Assembly: GCF_016908395.1 (NCBI RefSeq)
Contig: NZ_JAFBDU010000006.1
Location: 1-64,000, forward strand
Length of the DNA: 64,000 bases
Source: Metabacillus crassostreae
Lineage (GTDB): Bacteria; Bacillota; Bacilli; Bacillales; Bacillaceae
Reading direction: 5' to 3'
Shown here: piece after piece, positions 61,366 to 64,000 of the stretch
Numbering within the stretch: the first letter of the stretch is position 1
Layout of the letters: every line of letters starts with the position of its first letter
Program-made: the position numbers and the translations under genes
The notes under the pieces: generated by a model
The model's input: the letters and a program-made list of their open reading frames with translations, nothing else
Told to the model about the DNA's origin: nothing
The model's database searches: none

Positions 61366-63663
61366 ATGCGTCTTACCTTTAATAAATTTCTCCAGCTAAT
61401 GGTGGGTATTAGTGTAATATTTGTCTGTTATATTATAGTACTGAACTATAATCATCCATATATAGGAGCTGGAGTTGAAGTTACTGATCAGAAAGAAATG
61501 GTTATAGTTGGTATTGAACCAAAGACCTGGGCTGAACAAAAAGGGATTAGAGTCGGGGCGATTGTTGAGGAAATTAACGGTGAGGATCCAATGTTACATA
61601 GTCCAGCAGTGGATTATGGAATACTGGAGCAGGTTTATACTTTGAAAATTAACGATGGTAGTGATGTTATGGAATATAGCATCCCTACATCTTTAATTAG
61701 TTATCAGAGCTTATTTATCATCATCATTCCGTTAACTGTCCTTGCTCTATGCTTTTTTTGTATTTATTTCGTATATCGATCAAATAAAGTTGCCAACTTA
61801 AGATCTGCGCACTTTTTAAATATATTCCTCTTAGTTATTGCGATAGCATATATTAGTGCAAGTGGTTCGTCTAGGGCTGACATTATAAGTCGTTATATTA
61901 ATCTAACCTTATTCACAATGGTACCAGTTAGTTATCTACATTTTATCTACCAGTACTTTAAGGAATTGGGCAAACCACTATTTAACTTTAACTATATAAA
62001 ATTTGGATATTCATTAACTATTATTAACCTACTTGCGGAAATAGCACATAATATGTCCATAATTGAATTTACTTATAATAGAATCTTAAATCTTTCATCA
62101 TTCCTATTAATGCTCATTTTAACATTTGTCCTAAAATTCACAGGCTTGAAGAAAATAAGGTATTCAGAGCAATCATATATTGTGAAAGTTTTAATTGTAA
62201 CAAATGTACTTGCTTTTACACCTTTTTTATTATTCTATGTATTACCTTATATTATTTTTCAAAAATATGTTTTTTCACCAACCTTTCTTTCAGCATTTTT
62301 GCTATTAATCCCATTTTCCTTGGTATATCAGTTTATTGCTACAAAAATCTATGATATAGAGTTTTTACTAGGAAGGCTAAGGTATTACTCATTATTGGCC
62401 ATTATACCAGCCTTTATTATGGTAGGGATCATGCTGAATTTAAAGGAAAATAATCCATCATTCTATCCAATTCAGTTATCTGTTTATATCTATTTAGCAT
62501 TGGTTGCAGTATTCTACATCAAAGAAATATTCGACTATCGCTTCAGACTTAAGCGGTTTTCTGAGAAGTATAATTACCAGGATAGTATATTTAAATATAC
62601 ACAAAGTATCCGCAAGGCAAGTACTTTAGAGCAGGTTGTTTCTGAGCTTAAGCAGGTAATTACTGATGTACTTATTGTTAGTAAGGCGTACTTTATAGAA
62701 GTGGATAAGGAAAAAAATATCTCAGCTGTTGATCCTAATGCAAAGAATTCAGATTATGGTCCATATGTGAAAGAGATTAAGAAGGTATCGGTTGAAATCG
62801 GGAAAATTATTGAAGTTGATAAGGGATTTATTATTAATATTGGAGAAACAGATGATAAGAGCTATGTTCTGCTTTGTGTATCCATATTAAATACACCAAT
62901 TTTAACTAGAGATGAAATTTCCTGGCTAAAAACATTATCCTTTTATACAAATGTTTCATTGGAAAATTTCCTGAAAATCGATGAACTTATGCAGCATTTG
63001 CAAAAGGTTGAAACTGAAGGGCAAAATCCTGGATGGTTAACAAAGCTATTATTCTCTATTGAGGAGAAGCAGCGATCTAATTTAGCAAAAGATCTTCATG
63101 ATTCAGTTTTGCAGGATTTAGTTTCGTTAAAAAGACAGTGTGAAATGGCTTTATCTGAGGTTGAAGTGGATTCTGATAAATTGAAAAATCAGCTGCAGGA
63201 AATGAATAGCAACATGACTAAAATCATCAAAACAACAAGAGAAACTTGTCAGGAATTACGACCACAGTTGCTTTATGATTTAGGCTTAGTGAAAGCTCTT
63301 AATAAGCTAGTGACGCAGTACCAAGATACAGTTGATTTTGACATTCGATTAAATACAGGTAATTTCACAATGAATTTGGATATTGATACGCAGCTAAATA
63401 TTTATCGTATCATCCAAGAGCTTTTAACAAATGCTCAAAAGCATTCAAAGGCATCTAGTGTGTTAATTATTTTAGTATGTATCAAAGATAAAATTGTCCT
63501 GCATTATGAAGATAATGGAATTGGCTTTGAATACAATAATATGAATGGTCAATCTGAAAGTATGGGATTGTCAGGTATTAGTGAAAGAGTGAAGGCTCTG
63601 AAGGGAACAATTACGATTGAAACCTCAGAAGGAAACGGCTTAAAGATAGATGTTGAAATATAG
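61366..63663 (+). CDS. comP: ComX-sensing histidine kinase ComP
   Basis: 765-residue sensor kinase. TM1 (about 6-25), a PDZ-like extracytoplasmic segment (IGAGVEVTDQKEMVIVGIEP, WAEQKGIRVGAIVEEING), then about seven more membrane helices to residue 390, which bind pheromone. HisKA_3 domain RSNLAKDLHDSVLQDLVSLKR with phospho-acceptor His578, and HATPase with IIQELLTNAQKHSKASSV and ENGIGF-type DNGIGFEY. The ATG at 61366 has GAAAGG 8 nt upstream; GTG 61357 overlaps that site. The sensor half is expected to be specific to this ComX. Confidence 0.94.
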   Translation: MRLTFNKFLQLMVGISVIFVCYIIVLNYNHPYIGAGVEVTDQKEMVIVGIEPKTWAEQKGIRVGAIVEEINGEDPMLHSPAVDYGILEQVYTLKINDGSDVMEYSIPTSLISYQSLFIIIIPLTVLALCFFCIYFVYRSNKVANLRSAHFLNIFLLVIAIAYISASGSSRADIISRYINLTLFTMVPVSYLHFIYQYFKELGKPLFNFNYIKFGYSLTIINLLAEIAHNMSIIEFTYNRILNLSSFLLMLILTFVLKFTGLKKIRYSEQSYIVKVLIVTNVLAFTPFLLFYVLPYIIFQKYVFSPTFLSAFLLLIPFSLVYQFIATKIYDIEFLLGRLRYYSLLAIIPAFIMVGIMLNLKENNPSFYPIQLSVYIYLALVAVFYIKEIFDYRFRLKRFSEKYNYQDSIFKYTQSIRKASTLEQVVSELKQVITDVLIVSKAYFIEVDKEKNISAVDPNAKNSDYGPYVKEIKKVSVEIGKIIEVDKGFIINIGETDDKSYVLLCVSILNTPILTRDEISWLKTLSFYTNVSLENFLKIDELMQHLQKVETEGQNPGWLTKLLFSIEEKQRSNLAKDLHDSVLQDLVSLKRQCEMALSEVEVDSDKLKNQLQEMNSNMTKIIKTTRETCQELRPQLLYDLGLVKALNKLVTQYQDTVDFDIRLNTGNFTMNLDIDTQLNIYRIIQELLTNAQKHSKASSVLIILVCIKDKIVLHYEDNGIGFEYNNMNGQSESMGLSGISERVKALKGTITIETSEGNGLKIDVEI

Positions 63664-63775
63664 ACTTGGCAGATGCCAGGTCTCTTTTTTAAGATATTCA
63701 AATAATGGTTTAATATTAAAAGAAAGTAATCAAGCGATAAACAATATATATAAAGAATGAACAAAGGGTGGAAAA

Positions 63776-64000
63776 ATGATACATATTTTAGTAGTAGATG
63801 ATCATCCAGCAGTAAGAGAAGGCACAAAGGCAATTTTAGAAGCAGAACCTAGTGTTCAAGTAGAATGCTTGAATCCGCCTTATACAGTTGAAGAGATGAA
63901 AAATTTTAATTTTGCTCCTTTTGATGTCATCTTAATGGATTTGAATTTAGGTGAGATTAACGGAATGGAGCTATCTTCAACAATTTTAAGTCTTCATCCG
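63776..64000 (+). CDS. comA: Response regulator ComA, N-terminal part (cut by window end)
   Basis: First 75 residues of a NarL/FixJ-type response regulator: MIHILVVDDHPAVREGTKAI with acidic pocket D8/D9 and phospho-acceptor D55 in VILMDLNL, the same position as in B. subtilis ComA. AAAGGGTGG lies 5-6 nt before the ATG. The HTH domain lies outside the window. Activated by ComP; expected targets include degQ. Confidence 0.93.
   Translation, partial: MIHILVVDDHPAVREGTKAILEAEPSVQVECLNPPYTVEEMKNFNFAPFDVILMDLNLGEINGMELSSTILSLHP

Overview
The window is chromosomal DNA from a low-GC, endospore-forming member of the Bacillaceae. This rests on gene content (LytH, YunB, YutC, YutH, a GerPF-like YueG, ComQXPA, DegQ) and on gene order, which closely follows the B. 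subtilis yun-lip-yut-hom/thr-yum-yui-ald-yue-yuxH-degQ-comQXPA stretch. Gene symbols below are assigned by protein resemblance plus this remembered synteny; no database search was run.

Layout. 1-460: 3' end of an IS1182-type transposase gene followed by three perfect hairpins. 640-5200: yunF-yunE-yunD-yunC-yunB. 5268-9700: a lysine riboswitch controlling an NhaC-type transporter, then an NSS-family amino-acid/Na+ symporter with its 34-aa small subunit. 9981-20349: lytH, lipA, yutC, yutD, two small conserved genes, a degenerate-GGDEF/EAL protein, yutE-yutF, yutG, yutH and a 2-hydroxyacid dehydrogenase. 20814-24087: hom-thrC-thrB operon. 24173-32107: a redox and iron-sulfur neighbourhood (yutI, yuzD, yutJ, yuzB, yutM, yumC, yumB) that also holds dapF. 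32378-39187: yuiA, yuiB, yuiC, a BtuF-like protein, yuiD, pepA, yuiF. 39198-40752: two genes enclosed by a pair of inverted 340-350-bp repeats. 40761-46952: bioY/yuiH with a BirA-like operator between them, small genes (yjfB-like, DUF2164), ohr/ohrR with operator-like sites, ald and adeR. 47202-57837: yueD, an orphan Spo0B-type sensor kinase, yueE, yuzF, a MerR regulator, yugP, yugS, yueF, yueG, yueH, hpaB and a 39-aa membrane peptide. 57984-64000: yuxH (c-di-GMP phosphodiesterase), degQ with a ComA-box-like site, and the quorum-sensing operon comQ-comX-comP-comA (comA is cut by the window end).

How it works together. The right end is a complete peptide-pheromone switch: ComQ prenylates ComX, ComP senses it and phosphorylates ComA, and ComA probably activates degQ. 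The ComX C-terminus (Trp penultimate) looks like an unusual pherotype. Amino-acid supply is represented by hom-thrCB, dapF, the lysine-riboswitch transporter, the NSS symporter and ald/adeR.

The most unusual signals are non-coding: (i) inverted MITE-like repeats around a two-gene cargo; (ii) two arrays of exact 20-bp period with a conserved 14-bp core; (iii) a hairpin placed exactly between the Shine-Dalgarno and start codon of yugS, so that folding would restore normal spacing; (iv) a hairpin burying the Shine-Dalgarno of yunB; (v) at least six copies of a palindromic intergenic repeat and two of another. Compared with remembered B. subtilis order, the yuk/yue type VII secretion genes, the dhb cluster and the pnc genes are absent from their usual places.
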